A DNA stretch of 64,000 bases, taken from NCBI GenBank assembly GCA_035356615.1, contig DAOQSN010000001.1, positions 1 through 64,000 on the forward strand, in the 5' to 3' direction. The translations under genes and the position numbers were made by a program. The notes below the pieces were generated by a model. It saw only the letters and a list, made by a program, of their open reading frames with translations. It made no database searches and was not told where the DNA came from. Shown here piece by piece: positions 32,939 to 40,866 of the stretch (the stretch's first letter is position 1; each line of letters opens with the position of its first letter). The DNA comes from JAKQDH01 sp029558835. Lineage in GTDB: Bacteria; Planctomycetota; Phycisphaerae; UBA1845.

Positions 32939-34594
32939 ATGTACGCCGACTATTTCGGGCTTCGTGAGCTACCGTTCAATAACACGCCCGATCCCCGCTT
33001 CTTCTTCTCCACCCCCGACCACGAAGAAGCCCTCGCCTCCCTCATCTACGCCGTCAATGAACAGAAAGGCTTCGTCCTGCTCACCGGCGAGGTCGGCACC
33101 GGCAAGACCCTCATCGCGCGCATGATGCTCCGCCAGTTCGGCGACCGCATCTGCTTCGCCAACCTGAACCACACGATCAGCAACGGCCGGGAACTCCTCG
33201 AAGCCGTCAGCACCGAGTTCGACCTGCCGTTCGACCACAAGACCAGCAACGCCCAGCTTGTGCGCCAGCTCCACGACCACCTGCTCACGCGCTTCGGCAC
33301 CGGCACGCCCGTCGTCCTCATCGTCGACGAGGCCCAGAACCTGCCCGTGGACGCCTTCGAACTGCTGCGCACCATCGGCAACCTCGAAGCCGACGACGCC
33401 AAGCTCCTCCAGATCATCATCATCGGTCAGCCGGAGCTGCAACGCCGCTTCCTGGAGCCCAACCTGCGCCAGCTCCGCCAGCGCATCTTCCGTTGCTTCC
33501 ACCTGCCCAGCCTCAGCCGCGAGCTGACCGAGGGCTACATCCAACACCGCCTCACCCTCGCCGGTGGGCAGAACCTCGATATCTTCGACACCCGCGCCAT
33601 CGACCGCATCCACGAATACACGCAGGGGCTGCCCCGACTGATCAACACCCTCTGCGACAACGCCATGCTCAGCGCCTATTCCGCGGACCGCCACCAGATC
33701 GACGCGGAGTTCCTCGAATCCGTCATTGCCCAGATGATGACGATTGAACCGCCGGCGCCGGCGGTCGGCCTCCCGCCGCGGAGTGCCCAAGGTGCGGGCG
33801 GGCGGTGTCTGACGGGTGGCACGGCCTCCTCTCGCCGCAGTGCGAGCGGGGCCGGCTTGCCGTCCGGCGCGCTAGCCGCTGCCCGCCCCCCCGCGGGCCA
33901 GCCCACCGGCGCCCGATGCGACGAGTCCGTGACCGCCTCGCCGTCCTCCGTCCGCGAAGCCCAGGCCGTCCACGCCCGGCTGCACAGCGCGGTCGAACTC
34001 GCGCGCACGCTGCTGGACCGCCTCCAGCCGGCGCTCGCCGGCGTCCAGGACCGCGATCACACCACGCACGAGTTGACCGAGACCGCCAGGACGACGCTCC
34101 GCGAGACCCGCAAGCTGCACCGTCGCATCGAGGACATCGCCGCTCAAGCGCATGACTTGCAGACGCAAGTGCGTAGCAGTCTCGATCGAATCGCGGAGCA
34201 GTTCGAGCGCACCAATCGTTTGGCGCTCTCCCTCAAGCAGACTGCGGATCGCACCGAAACTCTGGCTGCCGCGCGGACCCGTCTCCCCGAACTTCAGGAG
34301 CACGCCCGCTCCGGCACCGGGCGGCCCCGCCTGGCGGCACCCCGGGATGCCGGTCGCGTCGAGCAACTCCTGCACGAAGGCCGCCAAAGCCTTGCTGAGC
34401 TGCGGTCGTTGCTCACCGGCGCAGGCGGTGGCCCCGGGGCCGACCCCCTACTGTCCCTTCCCGTATCGGCCGCGGCCTCCGCCGGTGTCGCGGACCCGCC
34501 CGCGGCCCGCCTCGCCCAGCAGGTGCAGGGGCTGGTCAGCCTGATGGAGCAGCACGAAGCTCATGCCGGGCTGGCCGATTTCGTCCCCGCGTGA
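32939..34594 (+). CDS. ExeA/GspA-type AAA ATPase with coiled-coil tail (XrtA-associated type)
   Basis: The protein has 551 residues. It begins MYADYFGLRELPFNNTPDPR, the hallmark opening of the family. Walker A is GEVGTGKT (50-57), Walker B VVLIVDEAQ (about 125-133), and sensor and arginine regions follow (LLQIIIIGQPELQ, GLPRLINTLCDNAML). From about residue 290 the chain is Pro/Ala-rich, then a long coiled coil (about 330-460). Related ATPases accompany exopolysaccharide and exosortase loci, where they are thought to power or regulate assembly in the cell wall. It is divergent from the Wza-like gene, which fits one export locus. Confidence 0.85.
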   Translation: MYADYFGLRELPFNNTPDPRFFFSTPDHEEALASLIYAVNEQKGFVLLTGEVGTGKTLIARMMLRQFGDRICFANLNHTISNGRELLEAVSTEFDLPFDHKTSNAQLVRQLHDHLLTRFGTGTPVVLIVDEAQNLPVDAFELLRTIGNLEADDAKLLQIIIIGQPELQRRFLEPNLRQLRQRIFRCFHLPSLSRELTEGYIQHRLTLAGGQNLDIFDTRAIDRIHEYTQGLPRLINTLCDNAMLSAYSADRHQIDAEFLESVIAQMMTIEPPAPAVGLPPRSAQGAGGRCLTGGTASSRRSASGAGLPSGALAAARPPAGQPTGARCDESVTASPSSVREAQAVHARLHSAVELARTLLDRLQPALAGVQDRDHTTHELTETARTTLRETRKLHRRIEDIAAQAHDLQTQVRSSLDRIAEQFERTNRLALSLKQTADRTETLAAARTRLPELQEHARSGTGRPRLAAPRDAGRVEQLLHEGRQSLAELRSLLTGAGGGPGADPLLSLPVSAAASAGVADPPAARLAQQVQGLVSLMEQHEAHAGLADFVPA

Positions 34595-34756
34595 ACCTCG
34601 CGCATGTAGTTGTCGCAACCCCGCCGCCGCCGCGCGCCGGTGCTTGCGGGTGGCCCCGGTAGCACCTATGCTTAGGGCTTCGCCGGCGCCGGGCTGCGGT
34701 GGACGGGACCGCGCCGCGGCGCCATTGGAAACCTCCCGTCCCAAGGCAGGTGGACC

Positions 34757-36661
34757 ATGATGCGACTTACGCCTCACCGGCGGTGGCTGACCCTCTGGAC
34801 AACAGGTGCAATCCTCATGACCAGCTCGACTGTGCTCGCCCAGGAAACCCAGCGCGTGCGGGAACGCGGTGAGATCGAGAAGAAGTACCTCTGGGCAACC
34901 GAGACCATCTTCCCCGACGTGCAGAAGTGGGAGGTGGAGTTCGCCGCCGTCGAGAAGGAGGTCGGCAACGCGGCCGCCTTCAAGGGCACCCTCAGTCAGG
35001 GCCCCGAGCAACTCCTCAAGTTCCTCACCTGGCGCGACCAGCTCGAACCGCGTATCGATCGCGTCTACGTCTACGCCAGCCTGCTGTCCGACCAGGACAC
35101 ACGGGACAGCGGCAACCAGGGCCTCAAGAACCGGGCCCGCTCCCTGGCCATCAACTACAGTGCCGCGGTCTCCTGGGTCGATCCCGAGTTGACTGCCCTG
35201 CCGCACGAAACCATCCAGTCCTGGATGGACAAGAACCAGGACCTGGCCCTCTACCGCCAGTACTTCGATAACCTCTTCCGCCTCAAAAAGTACATCCTCT
35301 CCGCCCGCGAAGAGGAGCTGATTGCCCTGGGCGGCGAGGTGTTTTCCACGCCCTACACCGCCTACAACCTGCTCGCCAACGCCGACCTGACGTACCCCAC
35401 CATCAAGGACGAAAGCGGGCAGCCGGTGGAGTTGAGCGACTCGGCCTTCTACCGCTTCATGCGCTCGACCGATCGCCGCGTCCGCAAGGACGCCTATGAC
35501 GGCATCGTCAGCGCCTACGCCGGCATGCGCAACACGGCCGCCTCCCTGCTCAGCGGCGCGGTGCAGAGCCACCTCTTCCAGGTCAAGGCCCGCGGCTACC
35601 CAAGCTGCCTGGCCGCTTCCCTGGAAAACGGCGCCATCCCCGTTGAGGTCTACCAGACCCTCGTCAACACCGTCAACGAGAACCTGCCCCTTGTGCACCG
35701 CTACACGGACATCCGCAAGCGAGCCCTCAAGCTCGACGACGGCGTGCACGACTACGACCTCTACGCGCCCCTCGTCGGCGACGAGGGCAAGCTCCACTAC
35801 ACGTATGAGCAGGGCGTGGACACCATCCTCACCGCCCTCCAGCCCCTGGGCGGCAACTACTTGAGCCCCATGAAGAAGGGCTTCGATTCCCGCTGGGTGG
35901 ACGTGTTCCCCACCAAGGGCAAACGCAGCGGGGCGTACTCCTCAGGCACTTTCCTGACCCAGCCCTACATCCTGCTCAATTTCCACGGCGATTTCGACGA
36001 CGTCTCGACCCTCGCCCACGAAATGGGGCACTCGATGCACTCCTTCTTCTCCCGGGGCACCCAGCCCTACATCTACGCCGATTACAGCATCTTCTGTGCG
36101 GAGGTCGCCTCCACCTGCAACGAGATCCTCCTGCAGAACTACATGCTTGAGCACACCACCGACCCGAACCAGAAACTCTATCTGCTCGTTGAATTCCTGG
36201 AGGGCTTCCGTGGCACCGTGATCCGCCAGACCATGTTCAGCGAGTTCGAGCAGCGCATTCACGAGCTGGCCGAGCGGGGTACCCCGCTCACCGCCGATAC
36301 GCTCGGTGCCGAATACGGCAAGATCATGAAGAAGTACTACGGCCCCAGTTACACCCACGACGACCTCGTGGACAACTACTGGATCCGTATCCCCCACTTC
36401 TACTACAACTTCTACGTGTACAAGTATGCGACCAGTTACTGCGCCGCCACCAACATCGCCGAGCGCGTCCTGGCCGGTGAACCCGGCGCCGTGGACGCTT
36501 ACATGGAGTTTCTCAAGGCCGGCTCGCACAAGTACCCCATCGACGTGCTGAAGCTGGCCCGCGTCGACATGACCAAGCCCGATGCGATTCGGGCGGCCAT
36601 GAAGCACTTTGAGCACATGCTCGACCAAACGGAGGCCCTGCTCAAGCAGGTGAACAAGTGA
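34757..36661 (+). CDS. pepF: Oligoendopeptidase F, secreted (M3 family)
   Basis: The protein has 634 residues. It has an N-terminal signal peptide (WLTLWTTGAILMTSSTVLAQ). The M3B core includes KKYLWATETIFPDVQKWE, YILSAREEELIALGGEVFST, and the zinc motif HEMGHSMHSFF at residues 421-431 with the distal Glu in the following YADYSIFCAEVAST segment. PepF normally cleaves short peptides in the cytosol; the signal peptide suggests a periplasmic peptide-scavenging role here. The ribosome site AGGTGG lies before the ATG. The length is normal for the family. Confidence 0.95.
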   Translation: MMRLTPHRRWLTLWTTGAILMTSSTVLAQETQRVRERGEIEKKYLWATETIFPDVQKWEVEFAAVEKEVGNAAAFKGTLSQGPEQLLKFLTWRDQLEPRIDRVYVYASLLSDQDTRDSGNQGLKNRARSLAINYSAAVSWVDPELTALPHETIQSWMDKNQDLALYRQYFDNLFRLKKYILSAREEELIALGGEVFSTPYTAYNLLANADLTYPTIKDESGQPVELSDSAFYRFMRSTDRRVRKDAYDGIVSAYAGMRNTAASLLSGAVQSHLFQVKARGYPSCLAASLENGAIPVEVYQTLVNTVNENLPLVHRYTDIRKRALKLDDGVHDYDLYAPLVGDEGKLHYTYEQGVDTILTALQPLGGNYLSPMKKGFDSRWVDVFPTKGKRSGAYSSGTFLTQPYILLNFHGDFDDVSTLAHEMGHSMHSFFSRGTQPYIYADYSIFCAEVASTCNEILLQNYMLEHTTDPNQKLYLLVEFLEGFRGTVIRQTMFSEFEQRIHELAERGTPLTADTLGAEYGKIMKKYYGPSYTHDDLVDNYWIRIPHFYYNFYVYKYATSYCAATNIAERVLAGEPGAVDAYMEFLKAGSHKYPIDVLKLARVDMTKPDAIRAAMKHFEHMLDQTEALLKQVNK

Positions 36662-36982
36662 CGAAAGCGGGGACGCAGCAAGTTGCTGCGGCCCGTGAGA
36701 GCCTCTCGATGTGGCGATCGGCCGCACCGGCGAGGCGCCGGGTCTCGTGCACTACACTGATCTGCCGGCTTCACGCTTCCCACGCGGGGCACGCCCGGGT
36801 TATCAGCCCGGACGTGCCCCGCCGCGTTATACACCCCCGCGACGCCAAGCCCCGACGCCCTCCGAGCCCGCGGAGAGGCGAGGGCCGCTGCGGGCACAAA
36901 GCCCCACCGGCAGCACACTGACCGTCTTGCCGAGAACGCCACGGTCCATCGCCGCCGCCGGGAGGTACGCTGCCCGACGTGC
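36662..36982. other. Intergenic region between convergent pepF and tatD
   Basis: About 320 bases. A small perfect inverted repeat (CGCAGCAA, one base, TTGCTGCG) lies at about 36674-36690, without a T-run. Otherwise nothing is recognised. Confidence 0.45.
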
Positions 36983-37762
36983 TCAAATCCGGAAGAACCG
37001 CTCCGTATTCGCGGTCATCTGCGCCGCCAGCGCTTCGTAGTCCGTCCCGCGCAGGTCCGCCAGGAACCGGGCGATGTGCACCAGGTACGCCGGCTCGTTG
37101 GTACGCCGCGACCGCACCGGCTCCGGCGAAAGGTACGGTGCGTCCGTCTCGATCATGAGCTGGTCTGGCGGGCAGCTTCGGGCGATCTGCTGCGTCTCCA
37201 CCGCCCGGCGAAACGTCACCACCCCGGTAAACGACGCCCACCATCCCTCGTCTTGCAGTACCGCGTACTGCTCGGCCGAGCCGCTGAAGCAGTGGAACAC
37301 GACCGGCCGTCCACTCAGCCCGTGCTCGCGCAACAGGGCAACGGTGTCGTCCCAGGCCTCTCGGCAGTGCACCACCACCGGCCGATCAAGCTCCTGCAGC
37401 CACGCAAGCTGCCGCGCGAACACCGCCCGTTGCACGTCCCGCGGGGCGAAGTCGTAGTGGTAATCCAGACCCACCTCGCCCAACGCGACCACGCGCAGAT
37501 CATCCAGCATCCGCCGCACCTGCTCGAAATCGGCCTCCGCGGCCTTCGCGGCTTCGTGGGGATGAATGCCGGCCGTCGCCCGCACCTGCTGCCCGAACCG
37601 CTCCGCCAGCGCGACCGCTGCCAACGCGTCCGCCGCGGAGAGCCCGATGCTGATGACGCGCTCGACCCCGGCCCGCCGCGCCCGCTCCAACACGTCCTCA
37701 ACCTGCCCTGCTAGGCCGGCGTCCGTCAGGTGCGCGTGCGAATCAATCAACGTCACCGTCAT
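36983..37762 (-). CDS. tatD: TatD-family metal-dependent hydrolase (3'-5' DNase)
   Basis: The protein has 259 residues; the ATG at 37762 is preceded by GAGGTG at 7 bases. The metal-binding series is complete: DSHAHL at the N-terminus, GIHPHEA, the central ALGEVGLDYHYD, VVVHCREAWDD, VFHCFSG and IETDAPYLSPEP. TatD proteins are TIM-barrel DNases with 3'-5' activity on DNA and RNA, implicated in repair of oxidised DNA. The gene stands alone on the minus strand, separated from yraN by repeat DNA. Confidence 0.93.
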   Translation of the reverse strand: MTVTLIDSHAHLTDAGLAGQVEDVLERARRAGVERVISIGLSAADALAAVALAERFGQQVRATAGIHPHEAAKAAEADFEQVRRMLDDLRVVALGEVGLDYHYDFAPRDVQRAVFARQLAWLQELDRPVVVHCREAWDDTVALLREHGLSGRPVVFHCFSGSAEQYAVLQDEGWWASFTGVVTFRRAVETQQIARSCPPDQLMIETDAPYLSPEPVRSRRTNEPAYLVHIARFLADLRGTDYEALAAQMTANTERFFRI

Positions 37763-38168
37763 CTGCACACCTCAAATCGAAGCCACTCACTCATCCAAGC
37801 CGCTGCTGGTATCCCACGCCAAGCCGCACGCCGCAAGCCCCGCGAACACGCACCCCGACAATGCTGCGCGCGTCGGTGTGCACGCGACCTCCGCCCTCTC
37901 TCCCTTGCAGCGAGGTACGTGCTCAGCGTGTACGGCGCTGAGGGTGCCATGCTTTCCCGCGACCGCGGTCGCGGGTAAGCACGCTCTGGCGACCGATCGC
38001 ATGCCCACCCCCGCCTGCGGCGGGGGTGGGCATGGCACCCACGCCAGATACGTACCCTCCCTCCGGGACAGGGGCAGGGGTGAGGGCCGCCGAGGCCCAC
38101 ACGCCCCTTGTAGACAGGAGCGTATCCGCCGTCCGCGCCGCGGAAGAGAATAGCTCCCACCTCCGTCC
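37763..38168. other. Intergenic region filled with palindromic repeats
   Basis: About 400 bases between yraN and tatD, both on the minus strand. Most of it is a composite repeat (37917-38097). No gene is seen. Confidence 0.6.
37917..38097. repeat. Composite repeat: family B, a perfect 16-bp-arm palindrome, family A
   Basis: Family B (37917-37990) contains GCCATGCTTTCCCGCGACCG, then CGGTCGCGGGTAAGCACG. It is inverted relative to the copy at 12216-12288. A perfect palindrome follows (arms 38000-38015 and 38019-38034, ATGCCCACCCCCGCC in one arm, 3-base loop). Then comes a family A copy (38053-38097: CCCTCCCTCCGGGACAGGGG, CAGGGGTGAGGG). Confidence 0.8.
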
Positions 38169-38540
38169 TCAGCTACTTACTACCGGAAACGCGTTCTCGA
38201 AGTGCTCAAGCACCGGGCGCCCGCCCTGGGGCCAGAAGACGCACACCACGTCAAACCGGCACGGTCGATGCTCGAGATGATGCTGCCTGACGAAGTACCG
38301 CGCCGCCCGTTCAATCCGGCGACGCTGTGTCCACTGCACCGGTTCCTCCGGCTGGCCGCCGTCGCCGGCCGTCCGCGTCTTCACCTCGACGAACACCAGC
38401 GTGTCGCCAAGGAGCACGATCAGATCAATCTCGCCCTGGGGACAACGGTAGTTACGGGCCACGATCCGCCCGCCCAAGCGTTGCAGGTGCCGTCCGGCCA
38501 GGTGCTCACCCCGCCTCCCCAGCCGGCCTCGCAGGTTCAC
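38169..38540 (-). CDS. yraN: YraN-family (UPF0102) nuclease-like protein
   Basis: The protein has 123 residues. It matches the UPF0102 pattern: GRRGEHLAGRHLQRLGGRIV, ARNYRCPQGEIDLIV and LVFVEVKTRT, with the E-D-E-K residues of a PD-(D/E)XK nuclease fold. The biochemical role is unclear; homologues are linked to Holliday-junction or transformation-related DNA processing. The gene overlaps the 3' end of rplS by 4 bases and belongs to the rpsP-trmD-rplS operon, a common arrangement. Confidence 0.9.
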   Translation of the reverse strand: MNLRGRLGRRGEHLAGRHLQRLGGRIVARNYRCPQGEIDLIVLLGDTLVFVEVKTRTAGDGGQPEEPVQWTQRRRIERAARYFVRQHHLEHRPCRFDVVCVFWPQGGRPVLEHFENAFPVVSS

Positions 38541-38968
38541 GACGCCGCGCCCGCCGTCGCCACCGACGCAGCCGGCACAGGTGCCGCGGCCTCCTCGGCG
38601 GCCTCGCCGCTCTTCCGCTGTCCGCGCAGCTCCCGCAACCGGCGCGCCTTGCCCACGCGGTTCCGCAGGTAATAGAGCTTCGCCCGTCGCACCTTCCCGC
38701 GCCGACGCACTCTCACGTCCACCACGTGCGGTGAGTGCAGCAGAAACGTCCGTTCAACGCCCTCCTTGCCGACCAGGCGCCGCACCACGAACTTCTCATT
38801 CAGCCCGTGCCCCTGCCGTGCGATCACCGTACCATTGAACGCCTGGATGCGCTCCTTGTCACCCTCGATGATCCGGCACATGACGTCGACCGTGTCCCCG
38901 ACGCGAAACTCGGGCGTCTCCGCCTTCAGATAGGGTTCCTCAACCAAGTCCAACACACGCTGACTCAT
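38537..38968 (-). CDS. rplS: 50S ribosomal protein L19
   Basis: The protein has 143 residues. The core is plain: PEFRVGDTVDVMCRIIEGDK, RIQAFNGTVIARQGHG, VRRLVGKEGVERTFLLHSP and KVRRAKLYYLRNRVGKARRL. The last ~25 residues are an Ala/Glu-rich extension absent from short homologues. L19 sits at the interface of the ribosomal subunits. It is co-transcribed with trmD and rpsP. Confidence 0.97.
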   Translation of the reverse strand: MSQRVLDLVEEPYLKAETPEFRVGDTVDVMCRIIEGDKERIQAFNGTVIARQGHGLNEKFVVRRLVGKEGVERTFLLHSPHVVDVRVRRRGKVRRAKLYYLRNRVGKARRLRELRGQRKSGEAAEEAAAPVPAASVATAGAAS

Positions 38969-39133
38969 CCCGCGACTCCCATCAGAATCCGAAGACCACC
39001 CGCCCGACCCGGACCCCCTGGGGCCCGTCCCCGGCAGGAATGCGTCCCAGGACGCTCACCCGGAACCCCTCCGCCTCAGCCGATCGGTTGATCGGACGGG
39101 TTCCTCGACTCCGTCTTGCGCCCCCGCGGCTCT

Positions 39134-39853
39134 CTACACGCCGCAGTCCTGTTTCCTGTCGTCCGTATCGGCGTCCGGCCCCAGCAGGTCCGGCCGCTGT
39201 TGCCGGGTCCTTGCCAACGCCTGCTCTCGCCGCCACGCTTCGATCCGGGCGTGGTCACCCGACAGCAGCACCTCCGGTACGCCCATGCCGCGAAAATCCC
39301 GCGGCCGCGTGTACTGCGGATACTCCAGCAGGCCCCGGGCAAATGACTCGTCGCCCGTGGCTCCTTCATGGCCCAAAGCCCCCGGGAGCAGCCGCACGAT
39401 CCCGTCGATAACCACCATGGCGGCCGGTTCCCCGCCCGACAGTACGTAGTCACCGATCGAAACCTGCCGCGCCCCCAGCCCCAGGCGGATCCGCTCGTCG
39501 AACCCCTCGTAGTGCCCGCAGATCAGCACCAGCCAGGGCTCACGCTCCAACTCCGCCAACAACGCCTGGGTCAATACCTCGCCCTGCGGCGTCAGCAGAA
39601 CCACCAGCGGCTTCTCCGGCCGCTCCTGCCGCAGATGCTCAACCGCCTCAAACACCGGCCCGCAGCGCAACACCATACCCGGTCCGCCGCCGAAAGGCCG
39701 ATCGTCCACGCTCCGATGTCGGTCGTGCGTGAAATCGCGGTAGTTCACGCACCGCACGCTTACCACCCCGGCCGCCACCGCCCGGCCGACAATGCTGGAT
39801 TCAAGAAACGGGCCGAACACCTCCGGGAACAGCGTCAGCACGTCGATCCGCAT
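39134..39853 (-). CDS. trmD: tRNA (guanine37-N1)-methyltransferase TrmD
   Basis: The protein has 239 residues. The start is the ATG at 39853 with GGTGGAG upstream, where homology begins (RIDVLTLFPEVFGPFLESSI). The trefoil-knot SAM site is present (VLICGHYEGFDERI, VSIGDYVLSGGEPAAMVVID), as are DFTHDRHRSVDDRPFGGGPG and the tRNA-binding C-domain (EYPQYTRPRDFRGMGVPEVL, SGDHARIEAWRREQAL). It methylates G37 next to the anticodon and prevents frameshifting. It lies between rpsP and rplS in the conserved order; 165 bases to rplS is a rather long gap. Confidence 0.97.
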   Translation of the reverse strand: MRIDVLTLFPEVFGPFLESSIVGRAVAAGVVSVRCVNYRDFTHDRHRSVDDRPFGGGPGMVLRCGPVFEAVEHLRQERPEKPLVVLLTPQGEVLTQALLAELEREPWLVLICGHYEGFDERIRLGLGARQVSIGDYVLSGGEPAAMVVIDGIVRLLPGALGHEGATGDESFARGLLEYPQYTRPRDFRGMGVPEVLLSGDHARIEAWRREQALARTRQQRPDLLGPDADTDDRKQDCGV

Positions 39854-39899
39854 GCGTCTCCACCCGCGCTCCTCGCCCGACGCCACCCCTGGATGAACG

Positions 39900-40205
39900 T
39901 TACACCGGGGCCGGCCCCGAAGCGGCGCGCGCGCCGGCTCGATCGGACGCGCGGCTCGGCATGATGCCCGCCTTTTCGAGTAACCGCCGCACCGTGTCAC
40001 TCGGCTGGGCGCCCACGCTCAGCCAGTACTCGATGCGCTCCCGGTTCAGCACGACCTGCTTCTCCGCTTTGGGATGCGCCGGCTGGTACTGACCCAATTC
40101 CTCGATCACGTCGCTGTCCCGCGGCCGGCTGCGGTCCATGGCCGCCAAGCGGTAGCAGGGCTGATGTCGCCGACCCGCCATCTTCAATCGAATGCGAACC
40201 GCCAC
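39900..40205 (-). CDS. rpsP: 30S ribosomal protein S16
   Basis: The protein has 101 residues. The start is the GTG at 40205 with GAGGAG 7 bases upstream; the frame is open to 40265. AVRIRLKMAGRRHQPCYRLA, RDSDVIEELGQYQP and YWLSVGAQPSDTVRRLLEKA are characteristic. The C-terminal ~20 residues are Ala/Arg-rich. It is the first gene of the rpsP-trmD-rplS-yraN operon. A structured RNA or leader candidate lies about 400 bases upstream on the same strand. Confidence 0.96.
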   Translation of the reverse strand: MAVRIRLKMAGRRHQPCYRLAAMDRSRPRDSDVIEELGQYQPAHPKAEKQVVLNRERIEYWLSVGAQPSDTVRRLLEKAGIMPSRASDRAGARAASGPAPV

Positions 40206-40601
40206 GCCTGTCTCCTCAACACGCCGGTGGTCACCGTTACGCACCGGCAGAAAGCCCGCCGGCACCCGAGTCCAGTTAGTATACCCAACCCCGGCCCGCT
40301 CGCAAGCTGGCCGGCGGCCGCGCTCGGCGCCCGGCCCCCCGGGCGCCTCGCGCCCCGGCGCCCACGGCGCCTGGACCCCTCCCCCCGCGGGAGAGGGGCA
40401 GGGGTGAGGGCCGCGGAGGCGAACCTACCCCCGAACAACCAGCACACCCCCTTTCCGCGGGCGGGCTCCGCCCGCCAAGGCGAACCCACCCCCGAAGAAC
40501 CGGCACGTCCCCGAGCTCTGCCATCAACACCGCCACGCGCCGCCAGCGCGGCGAGGCAGTGCGCCGCGCGGCCCCGCCAACCGCCGGGCATCCGCCAATA
40601 A
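40206..40601. other. Region upstream of rpsP with repeats
   Basis: About 400 bases. It holds a family A copy (40374-40420) and two copies of a 28-base unit (near 40417 and 40480: GGCGAACCTACCCCCGAACA and GGCGAACCCACCCCCGAAGA). No gene is recognised. Confidence 0.55.
40374..40508. repeat. Family A palindrome followed by a 28-base direct repeat
   Basis: The family A core GACCCCTCCCCCCGCGGGAG then AGGGGCAGGGGTGAGGG is followed by two ~28-base units about 63 bases apart. Between them lies a short palindrome (GCGGGCGGGCTCCGCCCGC). Confidence 0.7.
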
Positions 40602-40802
40602 GAAAGCACCGCTCACCCGAAGGCGAAACGGTGCTTTCCGGAGGGGAAAGAAGCCAGTTTGTCGATCGAACCGAACGTCTGGCCCGTTGGCCAGCCCCTC
40701 AATGAACCAGATGAATGATCGCTTTCAGCTCTCCCGCCGCCGGCTGTCTCTACCGGCCTGCTGCTCTATATCGTCCGAAGCACCGCCGAATCTTTGATCC
40801 GG
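40602..40802 (-). ncRNA. Candidate structured RNA or attenuator leader upstream of the rpsP operon
   Basis: About 200 bases on the minus strand hold four hairpins: 803-796/792-785 (GCCGGATC, AAA, GATTCGGC), 757-753/743-739, 694-689/684-679 (CTGGCC, AACG, GGCCAG) and a terminator-like stem at 40638-40629/40611-40602 followed by CTTTCTTATT (numbers are the last three digits of 40xxx). The segment 40785-40774 (CGGTGCTTCGGA) can alternatively pair with 40642-40629, which includes the first terminator arm. This gives mutually exclusive structures. A TGTATAAT box precedes it. It could be a free small RNA, for example a 6S-like RNA, or an attenuator. It matches no RNA family I can name. Confidence 0.4.
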
Positions 40803-40808
40803 CATCCC

Positions 40809-40814
40809 ATTATA
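40809..40814 (-). promoter_or_regulatory. Extended -10 box of the candidate RNA
   Basis: TGTATAATGG on the minus strand is a perfect TATAAT with the TG extension. The -35 region is poor (CGGACG). The expected start of transcription is near 40802. Confidence 0.45.
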
Positions 40815-40866
40815 CACGTCAAGCACGCCAGCGTCCGAGAACAAACGCCCTCGCGGGCGATTTCTC

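Noticed and set aside
13640..40420. CRISPR array suggested by repeated palindromes
   Set aside because: The repeats are dispersed singly over tens of kilobases with no regular spacers, and no cas gene is present.
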